Positions 1 to 8,256 of a DNA stretch of 64,000 nucleotides are shown here, piece after piece. The stretch comes from a virus. Location of the stretch: IMG/VR virus record IMGVR_UViG_3300021373_002801, positions 1 through 64,000 of that record; one strand, 5' to 3'. How positions within the stretch are numbered: the first letter of the stretch is position 1; each line of letters starts with the position of its first letter. Both the position numbers and the translations under genes were made by a program. The notes beneath the pieces were generated by a model. The model saw nothing but the letters and a program-made list of their open reading frames with translations. It made no database searches and was not told where the DNA came from.

Positions 1-455
1 AAGCATTTGCCGCTGAATACGGCAATAGCTATCTTAATGAAAAATCAGAGACTGCAAAGTTAATGAAAGTAATTAATATCAAAGACAAGCAGCTAACAGA
101 AGCTAAGAAAGCGGTTGAAGAAAAGAAAATGTTAGCAGAAGCTAAACAAGCTGAAATCAAACGCATGACTAACGCAGCTCAAAGAAAAGAAGTCATAAAT
201 GAATTAACTGCTCCTCTAAACAGGGATCAAAAAGAAATTATGATAGATTTACTGGAATCGGTTCAAACTGACAAACTAAAAACACAGTTTGACAAGTATC
301 TACCGGCGGTCATTGACGGTAAAACTCCAGAAAAGAAGGCGACACTGACAGAAGGCACATCACATACAGGCAATAGAGAAGAAATAAAAAGTCATGACAA
401 CGCAAGCATAGATAGCAACGTGGTTGATATCCGTAGACTTGCAGGATTAAAATAA
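1..455 (+). CDS. gp22: Prohead core scaffold protein gp22, C-terminal part (5' end outside window)
   Basis: The reading frame is already open at base 3 and runs without a stop to 455, so the internal ATG at 63 is probably not the true start. The visible part is a charged, helix-rich chain full of Lys, Glu and Ala, ending in a short stretch of the VDIRRLAGL type. T4-like gp22 proteins look like this: they form the internal core of the prohead and are destroyed by the gp21 protease during maturation. The gene lies 11 bases before the major capsid gene, as in T4-like genomes (20-21-22-23). Identification rests on composition, the LLESVQTDKLKTQFDKYLP-like stretch and gene order. Confidence 0.85.
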   Translation, partial: AFAAEYGNSYLNEKSETAKLMKVINIKDKQLTEAKKAVEEKKMLAEAKQAEIKRMTNAAQRKEVINELTAPLNRDQKEIMIDLLESVQTDKLKTQFDKYLPAVIDGKTPEKKATLTEGTSHTGNREEIKSHDNASIDSNVVDIRRLAGLK

Positions 456-466
456 GGAGAAACCAA

Positions 467-1639
467 ATGTCAGAACTATTAGAAAGTCGCTGGCAGGACA
501 CCAAAACTGCACTTCTTGAAGGCCTACAAGGCACAAAGAAACAGGTAATGGCAAGCACTCTTGAAAATACTCGCAAGTATCTTTCAGAGACAGCCACTGC
601 AGGTGCTACCTCAGCCGGTAATGTTGCAACTCTTAACAGAGTTATTTTACCAGTCATCAGACGTGTGATGCCAACTGTGATCGCAAACGAGATCGTTGGT
701 GTTCAGCCTATGACAGGTCCAGTGGGTCAAATCCACACACTAAGAGTACGCTACTCAGATACAGTAGGCACAGGCGCAAGCGGTGCTGTAGCTGGTGAGG
801 AAGCTCTTAGCCCATTCAAGATTGCTGAAGCATATTCAGGTAATGCTACATCAGGTAAAGCTGATGCAACTGCTGCACTTGAAGGTGCCGCTGGTAACAA
901 AATGTCAATTCAGATCTTGAAACAAACTGTAGAAGCAAAAACCAGAAAGCTATCAGCTCGCTGGACTTTTGAATCTGCACAGGACGCACAGTCACAGCAC
1001 GGTATCGACGTTGAAGCAGAAATTATGGCTGCTTTAGCACAAGAAATCACTGCTGAAATCGACCAAGAAATTCTTGGTTCACTTGCTACACTAGCAGGAA
1101 CTGGTACAGATACATTTGACCAGGCTGCTGTATCAGGTACAGCTACTTTTGTTGGCGACGAACATGCAGCACTTGCAGTTCTTGTTAACAGAGCAGCAAA
1201 CAGAATTGCACAGAGAACACGTAGAGGCGCAGGTAACTGGGCTGTTGTATCTCCAGCAATCCTAACAGTGCTACAAAGTGCAACTACTTCTGCGTTTGCA
1301 AGAACAACTGAAGGTTCATTTGAAGCTCCAACAAACACAAAATTCGTTGGCACATTAAATAACGCAATGAAAATTTACGTTAATACATATGCTGCAGACG
1401 ATGATGTACTTGTTGGTTACAAAGGCTCAAGCGAGTCAGATGCAGCGGCATTCTATTGCCCATACATCCCGCTAATGAGCTCAGGCGTTGTGCTTGACCC
1501 AACATCATTCGAGCCAGTCGTATCATTTATGACACGTTACGGATATGTTGAGTTATCAAACACAGCTTCATCGCTTGGTAACGCAGCTGACTACTTAGAA
1601 AAAGTAGAAGTAACAGCAGCAAACCTAAGCTTCAGCTAA
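467..1639 (+). CDS. gp23: Major capsid protein gp23
   Basis: A 390-aa protein preceded by a clear ribosome binding site (AAGGAGA, 8-9 bases upstream). It contains the gp23 signature around residues 80-95 (VQPMTGPVGQIHTLRVRY) and the conserved region near residues 150-185 (LKQTVEAKTRKLSARWTFE). gp23 builds the hexamers of the T4-like head; in T4 its N-terminus is cut by the prohead protease and its folding needs GroEL with the phage co-chaperone gp31. At 390 aa it is clearly shorter than T4 gp23 (521 aa), and it seems to lack some inserted material of the larger homologues. A strong terminator follows directly, as expected for a very highly expressed gene. Confidence 0.95.
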   Translation: MSELLESRWQDTKTALLEGLQGTKKQVMASTLENTRKYLSETATAGATSAGNVATLNRVILPVIRRVMPTVIANEIVGVQPMTGPVGQIHTLRVRYSDTVGTGASGAVAGEEALSPFKIAEAYSGNATSGKADATAALEGAAGNKMSIQILKQTVEAKTRKLSARWTFESAQDAQSQHGIDVEAEIMAALAQEITAEIDQEILGSLATLAGTGTDTFDQAAVSGTATFVGDEHAALAVLVNRAANRIAQRTRRGAGNWAVVSPAILTVLQSATTSAFARTTEGSFEAPTNTKFVGTLNNAMKIYVNTYAADDDVLVGYKGSSESDAAAFYCPYIPLMSSGVVLDPTSFEPVVSFMTRYGYVELSNTASSLGNAADYLEKVEVTAANLSFS

Positions 1640-1660
1640 GATTAGTAATTATAAACTTCA

Positions 1661-1688
1661 AAATAGGCCCTACGGGGCCTATTTTTTT
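1661..1688 (+). terminator. Intrinsic terminator after gp23
   Basis: A perfect 10-bp stem (AAATAGGCCC at 1661-1670 with GGGCCTATTT at 1675-1684) closes a TACG tetraloop and runs into seven T residues. It lies about 20 bases past the gp23 stop codon. This is the clearest factor-independent terminator in the window. Confidence 0.93.
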
Positions 1689-1719
1689 GACTCCTAAAAA
1701 CTTACCTTTTTCCTTTTCG

Positions 1720-1727
1720 GATAAATA
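1720..1727 (+). promoter_or_regulatory. T4-type late promoter box
   Basis: GATAAATA, followed by CTT, matches the T4-like late promoter consensus TATAAATA. It lies between the gp23 terminator and the next gene, about 90 bases before the start codon at 1819. Confidence 0.75.
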
Positions 1728-1733
1728 CTTGTG

Positions 1734-1818
1734 TCAATAATCGTGTCACATAGTGTGGACTTATGCGGAAATGACCCACCGCGTATCCCTTAGAAGGGGA
1801 CATTAAAGGAGAAAACAA
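1734..1818 (+). ncRNA. Structured 5' leader with two tandem hairpins
   Basis: Between the late promoter and the gene at 1819 lies an untranslated leader of about 85 bases. It holds a 7-bp stem (1762-1768 with 1779-1785, one T-G pair, 10-base loop) followed at once by a 6-bp stem (1786-1791 with 1795-1800, loop AGA). The ribosome binding site AAAGGAG at 1806-1812 follows just downstream. Long leaders are rare in this compact genome. A regulatory or mRNA-stabilising role is inferred from structure only. Confidence 0.5.
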
Positions 1819-2280
1819 ATGGGAAGACCTATTAACAAAGATAAAATTGGATTTGGTACAGGCCGAATCGCAGTAAGCAGACACTTTTTTACAGGTGGTG
1901 CAGAAGCAACGACAGGAGCACATATTTTGAGACAGATTGGTGATGCCAAATATGTTGTAAGATTAGATTCTAACAACGATGCAGGCGGACCATTTTCACC
2001 AAGAGATCATGCTAATGACGAAGTAATGACATTAGTTAACAAAGCAAATGGTGCAATGAGTGCAGGAGAGTTTAGAATTGACGCAACAGGAAGCGATTCA
2101 ACTGTATATCAAGTTACAAAGTTACGTAACAGAACTGTGCAGATTGAAGGATCAGGTGGAGGAGCCACTTCTTCAAGTGCGGACAATGCCATTTACGAAA
2201 TTGGTAATGCACCAGATTTAAGAGAAAATTCATCTGTGCCTAATGCCGTATTAAGTGTTTCTTTACCAAGGCAGTCTTAA
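1819..2280 (+). CDS. Hypothetical virion-associated protein downstream of gp23
   Basis: A 153-aa protein with no family I recognise. It starts MGRPINKDKIGFG, is rich in Gly, Ser, Ala and Asn, and has alternating hydrophobic stretches suggesting beta structure; a serine/glycine-rich segment (residues 114-122) looks like a flexible loop. It has its own late promoter and leader right after the capsid gene, and it heads the fibre gene region. A structural role (head decoration or tail component) is likely from position and promoter, but nothing shows a specific function. Confidence 0.6.
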   Translation: MGRPINKDKIGFGTGRIAVSRHFFTGGAEATTGAHILRQIGDAKYVVRLDSNNDAGGPFSPRDHANDEVMTLVNKANGAMSAGEFRIDATGSDSTVYQVTKLRNRTVQIEGSGGGATSSSADNAIYEIGNAPDLRENSSVPNAVLSVSLPRQS

Positions 2281-2290
2281 AAAAATATTA

Positions 2291-2313
2291 TGTAGGGGTG
2301 TAATGCCCCTACA
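2291..2313 (+). terminator. Intergenic hairpin without T tract
   Basis: A perfect 8-bp stem (TGTAGGGG at 2291-2298 with CCCCTACA at 2306-2313) with a 7-base loop fills the gap between two + strand genes. No T run follows, so it may be a weak or factor-assisted terminator, or an mRNA 3'-end protecting or processing structure. The ribosome binding site of the next gene begins just after it. Confidence 0.5.
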
Positions 2314-2329
2314 CTATTAAGGAATTTTA

Positions 2330-3358
2330 ATGTCAAAAGTTTTAAGTGTAAACAACGGTAACTATACTGTTAAGGTAGAAGCAGGAGGACAAATAGTCCT
2401 GGACACTGCAAGAGGTTCTTTTGTAAGCGGAAAACCTGCAGGCACTGTAGTAATACGAGGTAGTTTAGAAGTTGAAGGAACAACTACCACAGTAGAAAGT
2501 AACGATACATTAATTAATGATAATATACTTACACTTAACAACGGACAAGCTGGCGCAGGAATAAGTGCATCAAAGAATTATCAATCAGGTATTGAAATTG
2601 ATAGAGGTTCAGAAGAAAATGCTAGTTTCGTTTTTGATGATAGCGTTACCTGGAATATAGGCGGAGATAGTGGTACTGGCGGATTTAAATTTTTTACAGG
2701 TGCCGGAAATAAAACAACTCTTGTTATAGATGGTATAAAATCCAATGGTGCGTTGTTTATTGATACAGGTAATAATGCAATTAGTGTTACAAATGCAACT
2801 GACTACGAAACTCGTGTTTTTCCGTATGCCGGTGGAGTAATTACAGGCGGGGCAATAGATGATGATTTAATACCAAATGCAAAAGCGGTTGTTGATTATG
2901 TTTCATTTGCATCTGCAAACGTTTTGCAAGATAGAATTGAAGAAGGCACTACATCTAAAACTTTTGTTGAAACAAAAGATTTTGAAGTTACCGGATCAGC
3001 TAGCCAAGTAAAAATTGGTGTGAATAACGTAGATAAAATTAGTGTTTATCAAAATTCAATTGAGTTAGAAGATATTTTAATTCAAGGAAGTCAAATAATG
3101 ACTTCTAGTAGTAACGAAAATCTACGTTTAGAAGCTGCTGGTACAGGCAGTGTACAGATAAACGATAAACTACTCATTACAACAACTTTACAAGCTGATG
3201 ATGCAGCAGTAGATCCATTGGCACCTAGTGCTGGATCTATAATTTACACAAAAGCCGAAGGCAATGGTGGAAGTGGTATATATTTTGTAAATAGTAGTAA
3301 TACACAAAATGAATTGATAAGTAATAATAGATCGTTACTTTACAGTATGATTTTTTAA
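2330..3358 (+). CDS. Virion structural protein, fibre-repeat type
   Basis: A 342-aa protein rich in Gly, Asn, Thr and Ser with beta-strand-like repeats. Residues about 45-75 carry the motif VRGSLEVEGTTTTVESNDTL-like, common in marine T4-like virion proteins, and residues about 260-280 carry one copy of the (N)LRLEAAGTGSVQI unit that is repeated many times in the giant fibres downstream. The segment IPNAKAVVDYV (about 183-193) matches the IPTQKAIATF segment near the C-termini of the giant proteins at 12843 and 20446. It is most likely a fibre or baseplate-attached protein built from the same modules. Ribosome binding site AAGGA precedes the ATG. Confidence 0.7.
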   Translation: MSKVLSVNNGNYTVKVEAGGQIVLDTARGSFVSGKPAGTVVIRGSLEVEGTTTTVESNDTLINDNILTLNNGQAGAGISASKNYQSGIEIDRGSEENASFVFDDSVTWNIGGDSGTGGFKFFTGAGNKTTLVIDGIKSNGALFIDTGNNAISVTNATDYETRVFPYAGGVITGGAIDDDLIPNAKAVVDYVSFASANVLQDRIEEGTTSKTFVETKDFEVTGSASQVKIGVNNVDKISVYQNSIELEDILIQGSQIMTSSSNENLRLEAAGTGSVQINDKLLITTTLQADDAAVDPLAPSAGSIIYTKAEGNGGSGIYFVNSSNTQNELISNNRSLLYSMIF

Positions 3359-3367
3359 GGAAACAAA

Positions 3368-3694
3368 ATGGCAATAGTAAACGCAAGATTAACTGGATCA
3401 CAACTTAATGTACTTACAGTACCAGCTGGAAAAAGATATGCAATTACAAACATATTAGTTTGTAATAATGCAAGTAGCGGATCACAAGACTTTGATTTAC
3501 ATTTTATTGCTAATTCTGGAGGGTCTATAGGTACGCTTGATAATAATGTAACTAGAGTAATAGCAAATTTAAGTTTACCTTTTGGCGAAACATTTACATT
3601 TGACAGCGAAAAAGTAGTATTAGAACCAGGCGATACTGTATCCTTTGTTGGCCATGCAGATTTAGCAACTACAGTAAGTTATTTGGAAGTGTAA
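3368..3694 (+). CDS. Small beta-rich virion protein (108 aa)
   Basis: A 108-aa protein with a predicted beta-sandwich pattern: LNVLTVPAGKRYAITNILVCNN near the N-terminus and a final VSYLEV strand. It resembles in size and layout the proteins at 12065, 26641 and 60192 (VPAG/VPAD...I..I.V.N near the start, (V)xYxE/G strand at the end). These small proteins always lie beside giant fibre genes, suggesting a fibre-joint, cap or attachment role. AAGGAAAC precedes the ATG. The stop codon overlaps the next start as TAATG. Confidence 0.6.
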   Translation: MAIVNARLTGSQLNVLTVPAGKRYAITNILVCNNASSGSQDFDLHFIANSGGSIGTLDNNVTRVIANLSLPFGETFTFDSEKVVLEPGDTVSFVGHADLATTVSYLEV

Positions 3695-4497
3695 TGAGAT
3701 TAATTAAAGCTCAAAATACAAATTTGAGAAACATCTACGGTAAAGGTGTAAAGTATGACGTAAATGATCAAGTTATACTTGATAGCACCAACACTGTTTT
3801 AGTGCCATCAGGCACGACAGCACAAAGACCTACATCGCCAGTAAATGGACACATGAGGTATAATACAACTGACGCTAGATTTGAAATATACGAAAATAAT
3901 AAATGGGACGGCTTAAAAGTTGCTGCACCATCAACTGCGGCGCCTGTTTTACAACAAAATTTAGGTAGTGGAGATGCTGTAGAAACAATCTTTGGGCCTC
4001 TCAATAGCGGTGATCCTTTTTATCCTGTACCGGCTGCGGCACAAAATATTTTAGTTTTTGTTGAAAATGTTTTTCAAATTTCAGGAACAAACTATACACT
4101 AGTACAAAATCCAGGCGCACAAAATACTATTACAAATATTATAAGCACTGGAGTAACCACAATAATAGAAACAGCAACAGCACATGGTTTTACTACTGAC
4201 GATCTAATATATGTTAGTGGAGTTGAAAGCACAATTGATGATGCAGTTGAAAATCTAAACACAGACGATTCAAGTTCCCCGGGCAGTCATACTATTACAA
4301 GTATTCCTTCAACTACTAGAATAGAAATAGCTGTTAATACAGCAGGCGGTAACACTGCTAATTATATTGCAAGTAGCGGTATTATACTTAAGGCAGGCAC
4401 ATCAACAGGACCGTATCTTCCAGGATACTATCTATCATTTACATCAGCACCTGATTTAGATAAACCTATAACAGTCCTACACAACTTCGACAAGTAA
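3694..4497 (+). CDS. Virion structural protein with QRP-type fibre module
   Basis: A 267-aa protein translationally coupled to the gene before it (TAATG overlap). Residues about 35-75 carry the module PSGTTAQRP..PVNGHMRYNT..ARFEIYENNKW, which recurs in many fibre proteins of this window. The rest is Thr/Ser/Asn-rich beta-type sequence, including an ATAHGFTTDDLIYVSGV-like segment (about residues 163-180) of a type seen in phage tail proteins. Probably a fibre or tail component. No enzymatic motif is visible. Confidence 0.6.
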   Translation: MRLIKAQNTNLRNIYGKGVKYDVNDQVILDSTNTVLVPSGTTAQRPTSPVNGHMRYNTTDARFEIYENNKWDGLKVAAPSTAAPVLQQNLGSGDAVETIFGPLNSGDPFYPVPAAAQNILVFVENVFQISGTNYTLVQNPGAQNTITNIISTGVTTIIETATAHGFTTDDLIYVSGVESTIDDAVENLNTDDSSSPGSHTITSIPSTTRIEIAVNTAGGNTANYIASSGIILKAGTSTGPYLPGYYLSFTSAPDLDKPITVLHNFDK

Positions 4498-4500
4498 TCC

Positions 4501-4508
4501 AATAAATA
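4501..4508 (+). promoter_or_regulatory. T4-type late promoter box
   Basis: AATAAATA followed by CTG lies 20 bases ahead of the TTG start at 4528, giving a very short leader that just fits the ribosome binding site CAGGAG (4515-4520). Confidence 0.7.
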
Positions 4509-4527
4509 CTGTGTCAGGAGAATAAAT

Positions 4528-7500
4528 TTGGCACAAGTAGGTAGAATATCCGGTCCGCTATTACAGGACAATCTTTTAAGAAATGGTTTAGATCTTGCTT
4601 TTCGCAATGATTCTGGAACCACACAACTTCTTTATCTTGATGTCAATACTGGCAAAGTAGGCATTAATAAAAACGCTCCTATTGTAGAACTAAACATTGA
4701 AGGCGATGCACGTAGCACTAATTGGAATACTACTGCACTTACAAGTTTGACCGGCTACGAAATAAGTAACAACAACATTAATGTACGTTCTGGAAATATT
4801 AATTTAAATGCAGGCACAGCAATTAGATTAAGTAATCTAGAAACAGAAGCATTTCAAGCTACAGACAATACAATTAGCACACATATTTCTAATGCAAATA
4901 TTGATTTACGTCCTTGGCAAGAATATGAATTAGATACAAGCGACCCTTTCATTGCAGATCTAAATGATACACTTTTACAAGTTTCAAGGGGTCAAATAGG
5001 CCCTGGCAATGCAGACTACGAGTTTTGGACTACAGTTTTACCGAGTGGGTTTCAAAGAGGTGATTGGAACGAAAGCGGCTCAATTAGCATTGACGATGTT
5101 CTTGGATTTCTTAATTTCACAAGAGGAAATGTTAGCCCACCAAGTGCTGCATATGATCGTGGAATAGCAATAATAAATGCGAAATTACCTACTGTAGAAA
5201 GTTTAGCTAATACTAATGTCTCAGGAAATATACATGCAACTGGTAACATAACTACTGACGGAAATATAATATTTGGAGATCAAAATACTGATAGTATTAT
5301 CTTAAACGCAGAAGTTACATCTAGTATTATTCCTGCTGCTAACAACACGTATGCGTTAGGCGCACCAACAAAACGCTGGGACTATCTTTATAGCACACTT
5401 ATAAATGGAACTAATGTTGTTACTGGTAATTTTAATGTAAGCGGAATAGATCCATTAAGTCTTAGACAGGGGAACATATTTTGGGTTGCACAAAACGGTG
5501 ATGACAACAATGTAGGAGATCATCCTAACGGTCCTTTCAAAACACTTAAACATGCTCTTGATGTTGTTGATGCAAGCACACAAGGACCTGTTACAATACA
5601 TGTAATGCCTGGCGGATATGAAGAAGAACTTCCTTTGGTTGTGCCTAGTAATGTAACTATCAAAGGTGAAGATTTTAGAAATACAATTATACGTCCTACT
5701 AGTGCTGATCAATCAAAAGATGTTTTCCACCTAAACGGTGAAACTACAATAACGAATATTACTATAAAAGATTTTTATTATGACAGCGGCAATGACACAG
5801 GTTATGCATTTAGATTTGCGCCCGGCGCAGTAATAAGCACACGCTCTCCTTATATACAAAATGTAACAGTAATCACTCAAGGTACTACAACAAGTCCAAG
5901 TGATCCGAGAGGATTTGCAAGTGGTGATGCAGGCAAAGGCGCACTTATTGACGGAGCATCAGTGCCTAGTGCAAGTAATGAAGCAAGTATGCTTTTCCAT
6001 TCAGCAACATTTATTACACCAGGTGTTGATGCAATTACAATGACAAACGGTGTGCGTGTAGAGTGGCTGAATAGTTTTACCTACTTTGCAAACAGAGGAT
6101 TGTATGCAAAAAACGGAGCAACAGGACATCTAAGCACAGACGGATCAACTGTACAATATGGTGCTGAAATTCGTTCAATTGGTTCAGCTAGTGTCTACGG
6201 AAACAAAGGCGCAGAAGCAGACGGCAACGATTGTATCATGTATCTTATTGCACATAACTTTGCTTACATAGGTGCAGGTAAATTTGTAGATAATGATCCT
6301 AGTAGAGCCATACAAGCAAATGAAACAATAGAATTAAATAGCGGTAAAATTTATCATGTATCACAAGATCACGGCGGCGATTTCAGAATTGGTGATCAAT
6401 TCTTTGTTGATTTTGAAACTGGTACAACTAGTTTAAATCTTACAGCTGCACAAGTAGACAGTTTACAAACTTTGAATATTACTGACAGCAACGGCACAAC
6501 AATAGTAACACCAGCACTAATTGATATTGGTAATTTTAGAATATCAAACAATAACATTGATACACTATTTGGTGCAATGAATATAGATGCGGCTACAGAA
6601 ATTAAATTTAATAATGATGTAAACTTTAAAAAGAATTTAAGTCTAACTGGTAATATTAGTGTAGGTAGAGAACTTATAACATTTGGCGATACATTTGGAC
6701 AAGATACTATTGATATAAACGCTGATATTTCAAGTGATGTAGTGCCTGATATAAGCGGATATTATAATCTTGGAAGTAGTTCATATAAATGGAAACAAGG
6801 ATATTTTTCAGAAGCAAATATTGCTGACATAAAATTTAAAGACACAACAGTTACAACAACTATTTCAAATAGCAATCTAGAATTACAGGCCAACGGTGCT
6901 GGCGAAATATATCTACCAGATGCTGATTTAGAAATAACAAATGCCGCAACAGTAACAGGGTCAACAACTTTAAAAGATACAAATATTACAGGAAATGTTG
7001 TACTAGCAGGTAATTATAGTATTACAGATAATTTTAATCTAACGGGTAACTTGACTGTACAACAAAATTTTAGTGCAGTGCAAGCAACACTAGAAAAAGT
7101 CAATATCAAAAATAATGTTATAGAAACTTATTCAGGAAATGACAATTTAGATATCAGAGCAAGTGGCACAGGAAATATACTGTTTGACGAAAGTGTGATT
7201 ATAAACCAAAATCTTACAGTATCAGGAACAACTAGTGCTGTGGATTTATCTCTTGCAAGTGTGACAGCCGATCTCGCTACAGATGATATAGATATATTTG
7301 ATAATATAATTACCACTACAAATACAAATAGTAACTTAGATCTTAGAAGCACAGGATCAAGTACAGTGCAATTAGAGCAGATACTGTTAGACGGCACAAA
7401 CATAAGTTCTGCAAATAATATAACTTTCGATCCAACAGAAAATTTAATTATTAATACCGACAAGGCACTAAATTTACCTAAAGGAGATATCTCACAGCGT

Positions 7501-8109
7501 CCTCAAACACAAGGTGATGTACGATTTAACACAGAAAAAAATGTGTTTGAATTATATATAAATTCTGCTGTTGCACTTGGAGGTGTATATTCAGATAATT
7601 TGTTTACAAGTGTTTTAGCACATCCTACAAACAATACACTTCAACTAAACGTTGCCAATGTAAATGTAGGTAGTTTTGACAGTGACGGCATTAATATTCA
7701 CGCTATGCAAGTTGAGGATATTAATATCGATGCAAATACTATTGGTACAAACGTAAGTAACAGCGACTTAGAATTAGTACCAGACGGTTCTGGAGATGTT
7801 GTTATAGATAATATAACATTTGATGATAATGCTATTAGAAATACAGAAAATGATGCAGTAACACTATTAAGTAATACTGCTAAGGGTTACTGGAAATTTG
7901 GCGGAACTGGCACTATACGTATGCCCTTTGGCGATAACAGTACACGCCCTTCTACACCTGAAATAGGATTTACAAGAGTCAACACAGTATCTAACGAAAT
8001 GGAATCTTGGAACGGTACTTCTTGGGAAACATCAGCTGGTAGATTTGATAGTATTTCGGTAGAAGATATGGAAGACGAAGCTCTCATTCAGTCTCTAATC
8101 TACGGCTAA
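4528..8109 (+). CDS. Giant fibre protein with beta-helix and dockerin-like insert (1193 aa)
   Basis: It starts with TTG; the N-terminus (AQVGRISGPLLQDNLLRNGLDLAF) matches the starts of the two paralogues at 8257 and 54423, and CAGGAG lies 7 bases upstream, so the start is well supported. Residues 179-190 form an EF-hand loop of dockerin type (D-x-N-x-S-G-S-I-x-x-D-D), absent from the paralogues. Residues about 316-620 form a pectin-lyase-like beta-helix (FWVAQNGDDNNVGDHP.., then the DPRGF.SGDAGKGA block and HGGDFRIGDQF). After this come about four degenerate LELxANGTG repeats and a C-terminal RPQTQGDVRFNT / RPSTPEIGF module. Probably a trimeric tail fibre. It is the most divergent of the three paralogues. 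Confidence 0.75.
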   Translation: MAQVGRISGPLLQDNLLRNGLDLAFRNDSGTTQLLYLDVNTGKVGINKNAPIVELNIEGDARSTNWNTTALTSLTGYEISNNNINVRSGNINLNAGTAIRLSNLETEAFQATDNTISTHISNANIDLRPWQEYELDTSDPFIADLNDTLLQVSRGQIGPGNADYEFWTTVLPSGFQRGDWNESGSISIDDVLGFLNFTRGNVSPPSAAYDRGIAIINAKLPTVESLANTNVSGNIHATGNITTDGNIIFGDQNTDSIILNAEVTSSIIPAANNTYALGAPTKRWDYLYSTLINGTNVVTGNFNVSGIDPLSLRQGNIFWVAQNGDDNNVGDHPNGPFKTLKHALDVVDASTQGPVTIHVMPGGYEEELPLVVPSNVTIKGEDFRNTIIRPTSADQSKDVFHLNGETTITNITIKDFYYDSGNDTGYAFRFAPGAVISTRSPYIQNVTVITQGTTTSPSDPRGFASGDAGKGALIDGASVPSASNEASMLFHSATFITPGVDAITMTNGVRVEWLNSFTYFANRGLYAKNGATGHLSTDGSTVQYGAEIRSIGSASVYGNKGAEADGNDCIMYLIAHNFAYIGAGKFVDNDPSRAIQANETIELNSGKIYHVSQDHGGDFRIGDQFFVDFETGTTSLNLTAAQVDSLQTLNITDSNGTTIVTPALIDIGNFRISNNNIDTLFGAMNIDAATEIKFNNDVNFKKNLSLTGNISVGRELITFGDTFGQDTIDINADISSDVVPDISGYYNLGSSSYKWKQGYFSEANIADIKFKDTTVTTTISNSNLELQANGAGEIYLPDADLEITNAATVTGSTTLKDTNITGNVVLAGNYSITDNFNLTGNLTVQQNFSAVQATLEKVNIKNNVIETYSGNDNLDIRASGTGNILFDESVIINQNLTVSGTTSAVDLSLASVTADLATDDIDIFDNIITTTNTNSNLDLRSTGSSTVQLEQILLDGTNISSANNITFDPTENLIINTDKALNLPKGDISQRPQTQGDVRFNTEKNVFELYINSAVALGGVYSDNLFTSVLAHPTNNTLQLNVANVNVGSFDSDGINIHAMQVEDINIDANTIGTNVSNSDLELVPDGSGDVVIDNITFDDNAIRNTENDAVTLLSNTAKGYWKFGGTGTIRMPFGDNSTRPSTPEIGFTRVNTVSNEMESWNGTSWETSAGRFDSISVEDMEDEALIQSLIYG

Positions 8110-8130
8110 ACAGCTATTATTTACAAATCA

Positions 8131-8138
8131 TATAAATA
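8131..8138 (+). promoter_or_regulatory. T4-type late promoter box
   Basis: TATAAATA, a perfect consensus match, followed by CTATTAA. The same ATAAATACTATTAA string lies ahead of the paralogous gene at 54284. It drives the fibre operon starting at 8257 through a leader of more than 100 bases. Confidence 0.85.
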
Positions 8139-8143
8139 CTATT

Positions 8144-8256
8144 AACGCTGCAATGGATCGACCAAATCCGTAGCGGGACAAACTGTGGTTAGCCAGCAAA
8201 GAGCATTAGCTGAAAATTAGGCTTGTGGGACAGGATCCCCGTGTTAAGGAGTAGAG
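8144..8256 (+). ncRNA. Conserved structured 5' leader RNA, copy 1
   Basis: The last 81 bases (8176-8256) align without gaps to 54342-54422, ahead of the paralogous fibre gene, with about 13 differences. Shared helices are: AAC/GTT (8181-8183 with 8188-8190); AGCC/GGCT (8192-8195 with 8220-8223 region), where copy 2 has ATCC/GGGT; AGC/GCT closing a 4-base loop (8202-8204 with 8209-8211), where all changes fall in the loop; and GGGA/TCCC (8227-8230 with 8236-8239). The ribosome binding site AAGGAG (8246-8251) follows. Conserved pairing suggests a functional RNA. I do not recognise a known riboswitch or ribozyme. Confidence 0.65.

Noticed and set aside
910-1353. A 147-codon open frame opposite gp23
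   Set aside because: It is a shadow of the strongly biased codon use of gp23; low-complexity Ala/Ser/Val sequence with no start signal.
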